Part shown: positions 1 through 11,286 of the stretch, piece by piece
How the letters are laid out: every line of letters begins with the position of its first letter
Position numbering within the stretch: position 1 is the first letter of the stretch
Assembly: GCF_000208925.1 (NCBI RefSeq)
Contig: NW_001914873.1
Coordinates: forward strand, 62,001 to 126,000
DNA from: Entamoeba histolytica HM-1:IMSS
Lineage: Eukaryota > Evosea > Mastigamoebida > Endamoebidae
Direction: 5' to 3'
Length of the DNA stretch: 64,000 nucleotides
Made by a program: the position numbers and the translations under genes
The notes under the pieces: model-generated
The model's database searches: none
Told to the model about the DNA's origin: nothing
Seen by the model: only the letters and a program-made list of their open reading frames with translations

Positions 1-1091
1 TTCCATTTTATTATTTTGAATTATTTCTATTTTATTTTCTTGTTCCTCTTGAACAGAAATTAATGTAGGAACTCTTGTAACATCAAAGTCTATTATTTTA
101 TTAAATGGTATTGGAACACAAATATTTCCAGTAGCAGGATGAATACAAAAAGGAGCTTTAAGTAAGTGATTTCTTTTCATAGAAACATTAATGTCAAGTC
201 TAGGATAAAGATAAGTAAAAACAATTCTTTGTAATGCTTTAGGATCATCATTCTAATTTATGTAAATAAGTATTACAGAAAATAAAGAAATAAAGAAGAG
301 AAATAACAAACAAGAATTCTTTTTACATAATCCCATGTTAAATCTTCTTTTTCTTCACATTGAGATTGTTTTGAAGTTGGAATAAGTCTAATAAAACGAG
401 AACGTCTTTCAGAACTTTCAAGAATTTGTTCATCTTGAAGATATTTTTTGAATAAAGGTTCTAAAATTTGATATGAATCATCAAATAATGCATGACGTCC
501 AGGAATTACTACATATGATTCATTTAGTGAATTTGTATTCTTTGCTTCAAAAAGATTTAAATATTGAACAACATTCATTCTTAATGTATCTGTCATTTCC
601 ATTGCACTATCATCACATACCCAAATATGAATTCCTCTTCTTCCACTAAATACATTTAAAATATGTTTAAATCCAAATTGTTCATGAAGAATATAATTTA
701 ATACTTGAACAGCAGCAACTAATAATGTCCAACATTTTTCACAAATATTTGTTCCTTGACAACAATATCTTACATCATTATATTCATCCATATCAATATC
801 AATAACAAATTCTCTTAATAAAGGTGTATTAGTTACTCCAATTAATAATTTATCAAATACTGCACCAATATCAAATTTAATTGGTACTTTCTCTTTTAAT
901 TTTCTCTTTAACTCTTCACTACTTTTAAAGTGTTGATATCGAATATAACTTTCATCAAACATAGTAAATGATAATTCTCTTGTATCAGAATATTTTTTAT
1001 TTCTTGTTATCCATTTATAAAATGTTTCAACAGGAAATGATTTATCATAATATTCCTTTCTTTGTTTTAATGTTGAATCTTCACTGTTCAT
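1..1091 (-). CDS. PRIM1: DNA primase small (catalytic) subunit, 3' end outside window
   Basis: Catalytic subunit of the primase-polymerase alpha complex, which makes the RNA primers for nuclear DNA replication. Exon 1 (1091-312, 260 codons) carries the metal-binding aspartates in VIDIDMDEYNDV (about residues 96-106), a cysteine cluster at about 110-120 and the SGRRGIHIWV motif at about 149-158, all hallmarks of archaeo-eukaryotic PriS. A 59-bp intron (311-253, GTTTGT...TAG, phase 0) joins exon 2 (252 down to 1), which continues in frame with YPRLDINVS and NHLLKAPF, conserved in the family. Without the splice the frame would end in a hydrophobic tail translated from the intron. The first ATG is at 1091; the codon before it is TTG. 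The C-terminus lies beyond the window start. Assignment is very secure. Confidence 0.95.
253..311 (-). other. Intron of primase gene
   Basis: On the minus strand the segment starts GTTTGTT and ends TAG, the usual Entamoeba splice borders. Its removal joins two halves of the conserved primase sequence in frame. Confidence 0.9.
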
Positions 1092-1264
1092 CAAAAAGTA
1101 TTTTTTTTATATTTTTTTTTTCTTAAACAAAAAAAAAATTATTTTTAAGATAAATAACATAAATAATAAAATGACTTAATAAAAGAAAAAAATAAAGGGT
1201 TTATAATTAATAAATATGATATGCCTTTGATCTTTAAGAAATATAAATAGAAAGAGATACATTA

Positions 1265-2773
1265 ATGGTATTTATTCTGTTTAAATATGTATTGAGTAAT
1301 TTCTGGAGATATTGTGCATGTTCATTATTATATAATTATGCTGCATTTTTATTTTGGCTTGTTGTTCCATTAGTTGCAACAAAACAAGACGCAAGTAATT
1401 GGGATTTAGCAATTATTAATGCAATTAATTTTGGATGTTGTTTTCTTCTATCATGGGTATGTGGGTTTATTAATAATTTTCTTCCAGGATGGTTACTTGC
1501 AAGAATTGGTGTATTAATTTATATTGCAGCATGTATTTTATTAATGTTTATTAATGATAATTTATGGATATTATGGATTATGGGTGTTATGTATGCATTT
1601 TCATATGTTTTATTTTGGATTCCAATTCAAACTTCAATTTCAAGAGAAAGTACAGCAGGAGATGCAGAATTTTGGTTGGGTGTTTTTAGTGGAATGTGGA
1701 CATTTGGACAATCACTTGGATATTTGTGTGGAGCATTTTTATTCACGAAATTAGGTGCATCACAGGCATTATCTATATCAGTAGCTGCATTAGTTATTGT
1801 ATTTATTATTTATCCATGTTGGGAAGGAAGTGTAGTTTGTGGGAAAGACTTATCATATACTAAAGTTAAAAATCCAGAAGACCTGACAGAAGAAGAATTA
1901 AAAACAGAAGAAGAAAAGAAAAAGAATGAACCAATTATTTGGCAAATGGGAAAGAATGAACGTGCAAGACTCAAAAAGAGAACTATGCAATTTCTTATTC
2001 CATCATTTGTATGTTGTATTACTTGTTATGGAAATTTATTAACATATGGTTCACAATATTTTAATAGAATTTTTGATACTAAAGATGGATATTTCCCTAC
2101 TATGGAAGATGATGATGACAGATATGATATTTTTATTGGAGTTTTCTTTTGTACAATTTATTTTATGTATACAGTAGGAATTCTTACTGTAGCACAATTT
2201 AAATTTATGTATTTTAATAGAGGATTAATGTATTTCTTTATGACTGTATCAATTATTAATCATTTTATTTGTGGAGTAGTTTCTCATTGGATTGCTCAAT
2301 TATTAAGTGCAGTTTTCTTAGGATTATGTGGTGCATATTCTTTCCAAAATGTCTTAATTACAACTTCTCGTCTTTCAATGTTAACATCTAATATTTCATC
2401 TATATATGTTGGTCTTCAAGAATCTTTAACATACAATATGGTAGCTTTTTCTTTACCTCTTATAGTTGGACCAATTTCAGATTCATTAAATGATTACAGA
2501 ATTCCAATGTTTGGGTGTGCTATAGTAGGAGTTGCATCATTATTTGTTTCAGAAGTTAGTTGGCAGTTATTTGACATTTTTATAATTAGAAAGATGGATA
2601 AAAAAGATGCACAACAAGTTGTAGATTTATGTGAACAAATCCTTAATGATGGTTGTGCTCAAAAATTTATTGATAATCCAAGTGAATATCATCAATTTTG
2701 TAGAGATAATTGGTTAACCCCTAAACAAGTGGATGTTCTTCTTGCTCGTTTGAAACGAAAATCAATAGAATAA
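1265..2773 (+). CDS. UNC93/MFS-like polytopic membrane protein
   Basis: A 502-residue protein with about ten to twelve hydrophobic segments, starting with a membrane span at residues 20-40 and a long cytosolic loop rich in Glu and Lys around residues 200-240. The pattern, including the NAINFGCCFLLSW region and a conserved-looking FWIPIQTSISRES segment after the fourth span, resembles the UNC93-type branch of the major facilitator superfamily. The substrate cannot be inferred. The ATG at 1265 follows an AT-rich upstream region with a TATAAATA-like run at about 1241-1248. The gene is divergent from the primase gene, with 173 bp between the two starts. Family-level confidence is moderate; any solute specificity would be guesswork. 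Confidence 0.7.
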   Translation: MVFILFKYVLSNFWRYCACSLLYNYAAFLFWLVVPLVATKQDASNWDLAIINAINFGCCFLLSWVCGFINNFLPGWLLARIGVLIYIAACILLMFINDNLWILWIMGVMYAFSYVLFWIPIQTSISRESTAGDAEFWLGVFSGMWTFGQSLGYLCGAFLFTKLGASQALSISVAALVIVFIIYPCWEGSVVCGKDLSYTKVKNPEDLTEEELKTEEEKKKNEPIIWQMGKNERARLKKRTMQFLIPSFVCCITCYGNLLTYGSQYFNRIFDTKDGYFPTMEDDDDRYDIFIGVFFCTIYFMYTVGILTVAQFKFMYFNRGLMYFFMTVSIINHFICGVVSHWIAQLLSAVFLGLCGAYSFQNVLITTSRLSMLTSNISSIYVGLQESLTYNMVAFSLPLIVGPISDSLNDYRIPMFGCAIVGVASLFVSEVSWQLFDIFIIRKMDKKDAQQVVDLCEQILNDGCAQKFIDNPSEYHQFCRDNWLTPKQVDVLLARLKRKSIE

Positions 2774-2885
2774 AGATGCCAATTTCATAATTTGACTGTT
2801 TTCTTTTATTTTTGTTTTTATTGTTTCAAATAGAAGAAATTATTAAACAAAAAGTAGTTTATTTTAATGTATAACAAAATGTAAA

Positions 2886-3377
2886 TTAAACGTTAATTGC
2901 AGTTTGTTTAATTGCAGGTGTGTCTGTCTTTTCTAATTGTGCTTGTTCTGTTAATACTCGGATAATAGAGTCAATGTCATTATTTAATATTAGTCCAGCT
3001 TGAATAAATTCATTTAATACATAATGTACTCTATCAGAATGGAAAACTAAATCTAATTCACAAACATTCTCAAAGCATTTATCAAGAACTTCAACAATAT
3101 TTTGAATTAATGAATGAATAAATAATTCATTTTCATTATCATCAAATACACAAATAAAACTAAGAGTAGCATATGTTCTACTAACTGCAGTAATTCCTTT
3201 TTCTCCCCAAATAGATTGTGGTACAGAAATAATATTACATGACTTTCCAGTTCTTTTACATAAGAGTGCATATAAGTCTCTAACAACTTTTTGTTGTTCT
3301 TCTTCTTTCATATGATTATAAAAACGAACTAATCGAATTTTTCCCATATTATTAATGATAATAAATGCTTTAATCAT
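2886..3377 (-). CDS. AP3S1: AP-3 adaptor complex sigma subunit
   Basis: Small (sigma) subunit of the AP-3 clathrin-associated adaptor, which sorts cargo from endosomal membranes to lysosome-related compartments. The 163-residue length and longin-type fold fit the family. The N-terminus MIKAFIIINNMGKIRLVRFY and the central VEVLDKCFENVCELDLVF stretch (about residues 95-112) are diagnostic for AP-3 sigma rather than AP-1 or AP-2 sigma. The last 20 residues are divergent. The gene converges on the UNC93-like gene, with 112 bp between the stops. A GAACTT element lies 28-33 bases upstream of the ATG. Confidence 0.95.
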   Translation of the reverse strand: MIKAFIIINNMGKIRLVRFYNHMKEEEQQKVVRDLYALLCKRTGKSCNIISVPQSIWGEKGITAVSRTYATLSFICVFDDNENELFIHSLIQNIVEVLDKCFENVCELDLVFHSDRVHYVLNEFIQAGLILNNDIDSIIRVLTEQAQLEKTDTPAIKQTAINV

Positions 3378-3567
3378 TTTTTATGTTTTTGTTTGTTATT
3401 TTCTAAGTTCTTTTCTTCTCAACTTTTCTCTTTTTCTTTTTTCTTTTTGACTGACTTTTTCTTTTATTATTTTTTGTGATTTATGAAATTTCTCAAATAT
3501 CTTTTTTTTTTTTCGTTTTAATGAAATGAAAATGAAATTTCTGCTTTAAAAATTTATGAAATTACCA

Positions 3568-4737
3568 TTAATTAATTGATCCTTTCTTATTCATTTGTTC
3601 TTCTTCTCTTATTGTTAAATGGTGTTTCATTTCTTCATAAATTTGTTCACATTCCTTTAATTGGAAAAGTAATTCAACAAGTCCTTTGTCTTTAACTTTT
3701 ACTTCTTCAAATACGATAATATCACCATCAAAAGATGCATTAATTAATCCTTTTTTTATTAATTTGTTCAATCCTACCCTTAATAGATTTTTATCATAAT
3801 GAATTCTTCTTGCTAATGCTTCAACACTAATTGAGTTAAATGCTTTAGAAACTTTATTAATTCCTGAATAAATATATGAAACAACAACTTGTTTAGCTAA
3901 TCCTAAATTCCCATCTTGTTTAAGTATTGATGAAAATGCTTCAATAATAAATTTCACCTTTTCTGGTCCATTGATGAAATTTTCTTGGATTTGTTTATAA
4001 ACCAATAATGGTTGGTATAAATCAATAAAGTAATTGAATTGTTTTGAAACAGGATATAAACTGTAGTTTATTATAAGACAAAGTAATGCCTCTTTTTTCC
4101 ATGCTGCAACACATTGTGGAGTTATCTCTTTTGATGGTGTTGTAATACATTGATCAAAAAGGAAATAAGCTTCTTGAAGATCACGATTATACAAAGCAAT
4201 ACATCCTGAATAATACAAAAACAACTGAAGAGTGAAAGAATTCATTGGTTGTTGAACTTTATGATATTTTGTAAAATACAATATTTTACCATGTTCATAT
4301 TCTTTTTTTGCAAAGAGAATATGTGCTAATAATGCGTGATATGGAGATAATACTCCATCTGGTACTTCACTTAACAAAAGATGTACTAAATCTGTTAGTT
4401 TATCTAATAATGAACATTGTCTTTGACAAAATCGTTCAACGCTTTGAAGTGTTTCAAGAAAAACAGGTTCAAGTGATTTTTTCATTGAAGGAGATATATT
4501 TTCATGATAATTTTTTATTGATGAAATTACTTTCGATAAATTCTTATCATTCAATGTTCGTGTTTGTTCCTTTAATATTAATAAATGACTTGATGGATAA
4601 TTAGAAATGGTATATTTTTCTAAAAGTTCATTATATCTTTCATATGTCAATGGTGAGAATTTTAATCCTTTTATCTCGTTAAATATTGTTGATTGGTTTT
4701 TATCAAGAACACTACTTAAATCATTACTACTTGACAT
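3568..4737 (-). CDS. CSN3: COP9 signalosome subunit 3 (PCI domain)
   Basis: Probable CSN3, a scaffold subunit of the COP9 signalosome, which removes NEDD8 from cullins. The 389-residue protein is helical throughout, with TPR-like repeats followed by a PCI/winged-helix module at about 265-350. Two stretches recall CSN3 of animals: FDQCITTPSKEITPQC (about 196-211) and QDGNLGLAKQVVVSYIYSGI (about 275-294), followed by the winged-helix sequence SISVEALARRI. A basic, glutamate-rich tail ends the protein. An alternative would be another PCI protein such as a proteasome lid subunit, but the paired matches favour CSN3. A GAACT motif sits about 25 bases upstream of the ATG. Confidence 0.85.
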   Translation of the reverse strand: MSSSNDLSSVLDKNQSTIFNEIKGLKFSPLTYERYNELLEKYTISNYPSSHLLILKEQTRTLNDKNLSKVISSIKNYHENISPSMKKSLEPVFLETLQSVERFCQRQCSLLDKLTDLVHLLLSEVPDGVLSPYHALLAHILFAKKEYEHGKILYFTKYHKVQQPMNSFTLQLFLYYSGCIALYNRDLQEAYFLFDQCITTPSKEITPQCVAAWKKEALLCLIINYSLYPVSKQFNYFIDLYQPLLVYKQIQENFINGPEKVKFIIEAFSSILKQDGNLGLAKQVVVSYIYSGINKVSKAFNSISVEALARRIHYDKNLLRVGLNKLIKKGLINASFDGDIIVFEEVKVKDKGLVELLFQLKECEQIYEEMKHHLTIREEEQMNKKGSIN

Positions 4738-5214
4738 TTATTGTAATTTTTGTTATTCTAGTTCTTTCCCTTTAAGTTTTTTCTTTTCTTTTTCATACCT
4801 CATAAAAAAAAACAAAATCTGAAAATCTAACTTTGATTTATTTATTTTTTTTTTTAAGTTCTTTTTTAAATTTATTCTGAATTTTTTTATGTATTTCTCA
4901 AAATAATTTGAATTATTGTATTAGTGTTATTCTTGTTTCTTCTTCAATGCTCAGTTGTTATAGCATTGTCCATTCGTTTCAAAATCTAATGAAACCATTA
5001 GACTATTCCTTTTTTGATTTGTTAATTCATTTTTGTTATATAATTTATAAATAACATAAAAAGAGAAATTAAAAAGAATAATAAAAAATAATAAAAAGAA
5101 AAATAAAAACAGGCAATTAATCAGCCAAATTGTAATTTGTTGAATTGTTGTTATGTTGAATTTGATTATTTCTTATTGTGATTAATGAATTGTCTGTTTA
5201 ATCTTTCTCATTAA
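4738..5214. other. Intergenic, divergent promoter region
   Basis: This 477-bp AT-rich spacer lies between the divergent CSN3 gene and the unknown gene at 5215. Apart from the GAACT motif at 4760-4764 (minus strand) and polyA/polyT runs, no gene or structured element is visible. Confidence 0.6.
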
Positions 5215-5886
5215 ATGGACTTTGCATCAGAACATCCAAATGAATTGGCACTTATCAAACGAGAATCAAAAACATACGAAGCAATCCAACAAGGTGTAAT
5301 TATTGGATTACTTATTATCAATGGATATTCAATTGAGATTAATCCACCGAGTCGTTTTGCTACAAAATCACTTCAACTATTCACCATCAACGAAATTTAT
5401 CTACATTCAGTTGCAATGAATTTTGGAGTAACAATCAATGTTTCATGTGAACTTGGGTATGAAGAAGAAATGAGAGGGAAAGGAGAAATGGATGAAAATA
5501 CAAGGAAGAGAGTTGTCAAAAGCACTAAAAGAAGAAGGGATATAAATAAATCAGCAATAACATTCAACACAATGGTTAAGATGGTAGAAGACATTGGATA
5601 TAATATCACAAAGAGGTCAATCAAAAGTGCAAAGAAAACAGTCCAAATGATTAAAATCAAAGAAATTGGAATTGGAGAAGAATGGAAAATGAAAGAAGAA
5701 ACAATCCAAGAAATAGGAAGTTTAATCAACCAATATATTAAAAATATCATTATAAGAACAGGCAAAGCAATTATATTATCAACTAATGATCCATACATTA
5801 ATTCATTGTTTATCATTAATAATGAAGAAAAAAATAAATGGATGGATATAACAGAAAGTACTTCACATGAAATGTCTTATTTGTAA
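5215..5886 (+). CDS. Conserved-looking hypothetical protein
   Basis: A 223-residue ORF that I do not recognise. Its N-terminal half (1-85) looks like a compact alpha/beta domain with hydrophobic strands (GVIIGLLIINGYSIEINPP). A very basic stretch with KRVVKSTKRRRDINK lies at about 100-115, followed by helical segments. There is no signal peptide and no membrane span. The basic patch could serve nuclear or nucleic-acid contacts, but this is inference only. Codon use is like that of its neighbours and the ORF has no internal stop, unlike the surrounding DNA, so it is probably expressed. Confidence 0.65.
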   Translation: MDFASEHPNELALIKRESKTYEAIQQGVIIGLLIINGYSIEINPPSRFATKSLQLFTINEIYLHSVAMNFGVTINVSCELGYEEEMRGKGEMDENTRKRVVKSTKRRRDINKSAITFNTMVKMVEDIGYNITKRSIKSAKKTVQMIKIKEIGIGEEWKMKEETIQEIGSLINQYIKNIIIRTGKAIILSTNDPYINSLFIINNEEKNKWMDITESTSHEMSYL

Positions 5887-6078
5887 TTATCTTCTTTTTA
5901 TATCTTATTTATAAAATTGTTTAATTTTAAAATAAACAAACAGAATGACAATTTTATTAAGTGGAATTTTAATTATCTCTCATTTGTTTAATAAAATGTT
6001 TATTTAATTATATATAACATTGTTGTAAATAACATTTATTTTCATAAACTGAAAAAGAGATAAACTAACTACTATCTA

Positions 6079-7680
6079 ATGAGTTCCCCAAGCTCAGGAA
6101 AACTATTTTTGAATCATGGTATTATCAAAAAGAAAACTGGTGTTTATGGTGGGATTGTCTCTTCTGCACTAAAACAACAACAACAGCAACAAGAGCCAGT
6201 AACTGAAGAAACCGTAAGATTATTAAATGAAAAGATTAGACAAAAAGATCAAAGGATTAGAGAACTTGAAATGTGTGGTGTTGAAAAGAATGAGTTACTA
6301 AGAGAAAAAGAAATCCTCGAAAATGAAAAGAAAAGGTTTTATGCAGATAAAATTGCATTTGAAAATGAGAAAAACGCTGCTCTTGAAATTGGAATGATTA
6401 GTCCTAGAGTAAATAACACTAATGAGTCGGAAGAAAAAGAGAATGAAATACAAACTTTAAAAAATGAAATGCAAAGAAGAGTTGCTGAGCTTTTAACTGA
6501 ATTAGAAGATGTCAAAAAAATAAACAAGAAATTAGAAAATGAACAAAATGAAATACAAAAGAAATATGAATATTCTGAAAAAGAAAAAAGAGAAATAGAA
6601 AAAAGAAATGAAGAGAATGAAGAAAAGGTTCACCACCTAAGTAGTGAAAAAGAAGTTGTTGAAAAGAGTATAGAAGAAATGTATAAATTACAAAAAGAAA
6701 ATAATGAAAAAATTGAAATAGAAAGAAATGAATGGAAAAATGAAAGAATTGAGTTTGAGCAGAAAATAAATCGGTTAGAAGAAATGATCACAAGTTATGA
6801 AAAGGCAGAAGGAAGTGATGAAAGAAATGAGATTAAAGAACAACAGATGCAAGATGAAATTATTGAACTTAAAAAGGTTCAAGAGAAACTTCAAAATGAA
6901 AAAATTGAACTACAAAACCAGTTAGAAAAACTTGTTATTGACAAAAATGAAGAACAAGAAAGAAAAAGAAAAGAAGTTGAAGAACTTAAGAAAAGGAATG
7001 AAGAATTGGAAAAAGAAAACACTAAAGTGAAAGAAAGTATTGGTAGTAATGATCTTGTTAACTCTTTAAAACAAGAATTAGAAAAGAAAGAAAAAGAAAA
7101 TCAACTCATTAAAGATTCTAATGAAAAGTTGCAACAATATTATGCTTTTATTAATAAAGAAGCACAAAGAGTAATTCAAGAATCAGATGAGAAAGTCAAA
7201 GTGTTTATTAAAGAAAATGATAAAAATGGAGAGGAGTTACTTGAACAAAAAAAAGAGATTGAATCTCTTAAAGAAGGAGCAAAGAAAGAAAGTGAACGAA
7301 AGAAGAGAATGGTCATTTTATATGAGAGAAAATTAGATTCAATGAGAGAGTTACTTCAAATAACTCACCAAAAATTAGCTGGTTTTGAAGAAATTAAAAA
7401 ATACTATAAAATTCAAGAAGAACAACTAAGAAAGTTAGAAGAAGAGAAAAAAGACGAATGGAAGGGGAATAATGAAGGAGAAGAAAGAGAAAATGAACAG
7501 AAGTTAATAGTAAGTGGGATAGTTATAGCACTAAAAATTGCTAACCCTAAATATGAAGATACAAAATATACAGTAGAAAAGTTGTTCTCAGAAATTAAAA
7601 AAGATAGAATAGAAAAGTATGAGTGGGCAGAGTATATTCAAAGTATTTTTTCCAAAGAGAGTTTAAAAGATGAAAATTAA
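6079..7680 (+). CDS. Long coiled-coil protein
   Basis: A 533-residue protein. After a basic, glycine-containing N-terminus (about 1-35) and a short glutamine run (residues 35-40), residues 50-470 are almost uninterrupted Glu/Lys/Asn-rich heptad-like sequence typical of a parallel coiled coil. The C-terminal 55 residues differ: a small globular-looking helical domain ends in an EKYEWAEYIQSIFSKESLKD segment. The layout (disordered start, long rod, short C-terminal domain) recalls golgins and other tethers, but the C-terminal domain lacks clear GRIP residues. Function is therefore unassigned; a structural or tethering role is inferred from architecture alone. Confidence 0.75.
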   Translation: MSSPSSGKLFLNHGIIKKKTGVYGGIVSSALKQQQQQQEPVTEETVRLLNEKIRQKDQRIRELEMCGVEKNELLREKEILENEKKRFYADKIAFENEKNAALEIGMISPRVNNTNESEEKENEIQTLKNEMQRRVAELLTELEDVKKINKKLENEQNEIQKKYEYSEKEKREIEKRNEENEEKVHHLSSEKEVVEKSIEEMYKLQKENNEKIEIERNEWKNERIEFEQKINRLEEMITSYEKAEGSDERNEIKEQQMQDEIIELKKVQEKLQNEKIELQNQLEKLVIDKNEEQERKRKEVEELKKRNEELEKENTKVKESIGSNDLVNSLKQELEKKEKENQLIKDSNEKLQQYYAFINKEAQRVIQESDEKVKVFIKENDKNGEELLEQKKEIESLKEGAKKESERKKRMVILYERKLDSMRELLQITHQKLAGFEEIKKYYKIQEEQLRKLEEEKKDEWKGNNEGEERENEQKLIVSGIVIALKIANPKYEDTKYTVEKLFSEIKKDRIEKYEWAEYIQSIFSKESLKDEN

Positions 7681-9426
7681 ATTAACATATGAAGTTCTTT
7701 CATAAGAAATAAGAATAAAGAAAAACTCAAGCAAACAGAATAACAATTGAAGTAAATTTTATTTTCTTTTTGCTTTCATCGTATCAATTCTTAAATCATT
7801 TTTTATTTATCTTTTAATTTTTCATCTAATTTCTCATTTAAATAATCATAGTATTTGTTTTTTTTTTATGACTATTATTCTGGATATTTTATTAAGTTAT
7901 TGGATAAATAAAGTGTAGACAATTCCCTTTACAAATTATTATTTACAGGTATGTTTCAGTTTGATTAATTCTTTTTTAAAGTCTTAATTATCAAAATTAG
8001 TTTGTACTTCCAATTTCATTTAGAAATATTCTATTTATTTAAAATAGTATAACTTAATTATATTCAAACACCATTAAATCATTATTGAAGATTCACTATT
8101 ATATTATGTTATTTTATTGTCTATTTATTCATTATTTGTTCGTTATTGATTTTATTATTTATTCAATTTGAAATATTATTTTCTTATTCATTTCTTCCTT
8201 CTTTTTATATTTTCTTTATCATATCTTATATTGCCATTTCTTTATGTTATTGTTATTCAATGTATTCTAATATCATTTAACACTTTTAATGTGAATATTA
8301 CCATTATTCATTTCTTTTTTATTCATTCTATGTTCGGCATTATTTAATTTATTTCTTTATATTAAATATTCATGTTGTTTTTATACATTATTTTCATTTT
8401 ATATTATCTCACATTTCTTCAATTCGGTTAATGACTGAAACAATATTTAACATGTGAATGAATATGAATGATATTTTATTAATGTATCATTTTTAATTCT
8501 TTTTCATTTCATTACTATTTTCATTTCCTGTTTTGTTCTATTCTATTTCAATATTCTCGTATTTAATTTTGTTAAACATGCCTCAAACAATTTAATTTTA
8601 ATTAAATACCAAAACAAAAACAGAAATGAAATAATTAAAAGTAGAAATGAAATATATATTTTTACAAGTTATTCTTAATATATAAGATAATATAAGAAGA
8701 TAAAAATATCTACCACATATCATTGTGATAATAAATACATCTTTTCTTATTTAAAATTCAATAGATGTAAAATAGTCTTTGATAATTGTATTATCATAAG
8801 CAGTTAAATGCATATCTAGTTAATAGATAATTGTCAACAATATTTTATTTTATTATATTTTATAATGAATTGGACCAATATAATTTAAATATAAATAGAA
8901 GATAAACAACTATAAATCACTCAATTCAATAAACCAAATAATCCTTATTTATTATATTTCATTTAGTCATTCATAATTCATAACACTGTTTATCATTTGT
9001 TTCTATCTTTTTATTTGAACCAATCAAACTTATCAAAAAAGAATCGAATTGCTCATTGCCATCTTTTCTTATTTAATGAATAATTTTCTAAATATTCTCA
9101 TTGGCATGTTATTACCACATGTAATTCAAAATTTTGACTATTATTCTATTTTGTTGTTCTGTTATTGTTTTAACATTATCATACTCAATATGGTTGATTG
9201 GTTTTATTGTATCAACTAACTTCATATTATGACATTTTATCACTTTAACAACATTTCCTTCGAAATCATTCTCAACATTAGTTCAATTACATTCTTCAAT
9301 TTCAACATTCTTTATTTGTTCATTTAATCAAAAGCTTAAATTATTCATTCTTTTTCAATATTATTTCTTCTTTACATTGAAAGAGGATAAAATTAACAAG
9401 ATATTTTTCCTATATGTTTCTTTTAG
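7681..9426. other. Gene-free AT-rich region
   Basis: Roughly 1.75 kb without a credible ORF. It is T-rich on the plus strand with interspersed ATTTATT runs. Positions 8505-8750 resemble a segment at 28213-28400 (see the repeat entries). No RNA gene was recognised. Confidence 0.6.
8505..8750 (+). repeat. Diverged interspersed repeat, copy A
   Basis: The stretch containing TTTTGTTCTATTCTATTTCA (from about 8532) and the following 60 bases align with about 28239-28310 at roughly 80 percent by eye. A further shared ATATCTAC segment occurs at about 8707 and 28384. The family is unknown and the ends were not found. Confidence 0.45.
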
Positions 9427-11286
9427 GGCAACGAAAAAAAGCAAATAATTGAAAAAGAAGAGAATGAATGATATAAAAGAATAAAAATAAAGTAAGAAGT
9501 AGAATATGATGAAGAAAGAATAAAAGTAGAAAGGAGAGAATATAAAAAGAAAGAAGATAAAGTGTAATAAAACAAAAGAGATGATAAAAGAAGAAAAGAA
9601 AGAAAAAAATAAAGGATGCAAATTTTATTGAAACAAATAAAAAAAGCGCAAAAATTAATGATGCAAAAATTAATGATGCAAAATATTTAGCAACATATTT
9701 TATTGATGCAAAATATTTTGAAATAAAAATAAATCATCATTTGATATTAATATTATATTTGATAATAATTTATATTATATATTAAATACATCATATTTCT
9801 TTATTATTTATCTTTCTTTTTATTATTTCATATATTACATTATTATTCATTTATTATTTATATTTCATTTATTAAATAAAATGAAAATGAAATTGTAAAA
9901 TATCAATCAATTAAATATTCATGAATAATAATTTATTAATATTTAATAATTGAAATAATAAATAATAATGTAACAATAATGATATATTCAATATATTCTT
10001 TATTTGATTTGTTCAATATTAGATTATTTTATTTCATTATCATTTCATTGTCTTCTTTATTTTATTTCATTTATTATTTTATTTCATTTATTATTTTTTA
10101 AAATCAAATAAACAATAATATTGATATTCATTCATCATATTCATTTAATATAATAAATATACACAACATTTCACAATAAATAATGAATATTTAACATTGA
10201 AAATATTGATTTATTTAATATTTTGTTCAACATAAAATCAATAAAACATATAATTTGATAATACACAAATGAAATATTAAAGAAATATACAATACCCAAG
10301 AATTAATAAAAAAGAAATAAAAAGAATAAATGAAAATAAAATTGATAAATAATAGAAGAAAGAAATAGAAAAACAACGAAAAACAAATAATATAAAAAGA
10401 ATATAAATATATAAAAGAATAAAAAGAAAGTTTAATAAAGAATATAAAAATAATAAATCACAAAGATGTAATAAAAGAAGAAAAGAAGAAATAAAAAGTA
10501 TATTTTTAATGTAAAAATTAGAAATATTCAATAAAAGTGTCTAATTTAATTGTGTAAAATGATTAACAATATTTTATTAATGAAAAATATTTTACTCTTT
10601 TTTATGTTTATTATTTATATGTATAATTTAAACATATGTTTATTATATAATCAATCATAAGTGTTATGTTATTATAACATATAATAAGTGATAAAATATA
10701 AATGAAAATGATATGAATATATGATATAGATTATAAAACAAAAGAATAATAAGAATAAATGATAAATAAATATAGAAATGATAATAAATGATATAATAAT
10801 AAATTGAAAGTATAAAATCAAAATTTAATATTAATATAAATCAAAAGAGAATAAATATAAAATGAAAATAGATATAAATGATAATAATATAAAAATGATA
10901 AGGATGAATATTCAAATAAACAAATACAACTAAATAGAAAAGAATAACAAGAAGAAAATCTAAATAATATAAACATAAAAAACATAAAATAAGAAGAATA
11001 TAATAATATAATAATATAGAGATAATAAGAATAATACAATGATACATAATATAAACAGAGAAATAAATATATAAAAATACGATAGATAAATAACATAATA
11101 ATCAAAAGAATAAAAAGAATAAAAATAATTAAATATGATTCATCAAATCATCTATTTCATTAATATTTCATACAAAATGAATAGAAATGATCATAAAATA
11201 TAAACATAAATATTTACATATTCTGTATTTATCATACTTTTTATTTTTTATTTTTTTTAGGAGCAAAATATAATAAATGGAAAATT
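9427..11286 (+). mobile_element. AT-rich TIR element, copy 1 (right end in gap)
   Basis: Starts with the terminal sequence GGCAACGAAAAAAAGCAAA at 9427 and runs collinear with the element at 38182-40119 through landmarks such as the repeated TTAATGATGCAAAA units (about 9655-9715) and the closing AGGAGCAAAATATAAT segment at about 11259. The last 80 or so bases expected from the 38-kb copy fall into the 100-N gap. There is no transposase ORF; apparent ORFs are AT-rich translations of Phe/Leu/Tyr/Ile only. It is probably a non-autonomous DNA transposon. The family could correspond to one of the described Entamoeba repeat (ERE) families, which I cannot check here. Confidence 0.7.

Noticed and set aside
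273..311. Hydrophobic tail at the end of the first primase ORF
   Set aside because: Intron translation; conserved primase sequence resumes after the TAG acceptor at 253.
5397..5816. 139-codon ORF antisense to the unknown gene at 5215-5886
   Set aside because: Hydrophobic mirror of a Lys/Glu/Ile-rich gene; no start context, and fully contained in the sense ORF.
9427..9720. Possible CRISPR-like or satellite array from repeated TGATGCAAAA
   Set aside because: Only a few irregular units, no unique spacers, and a eukaryotic genome.
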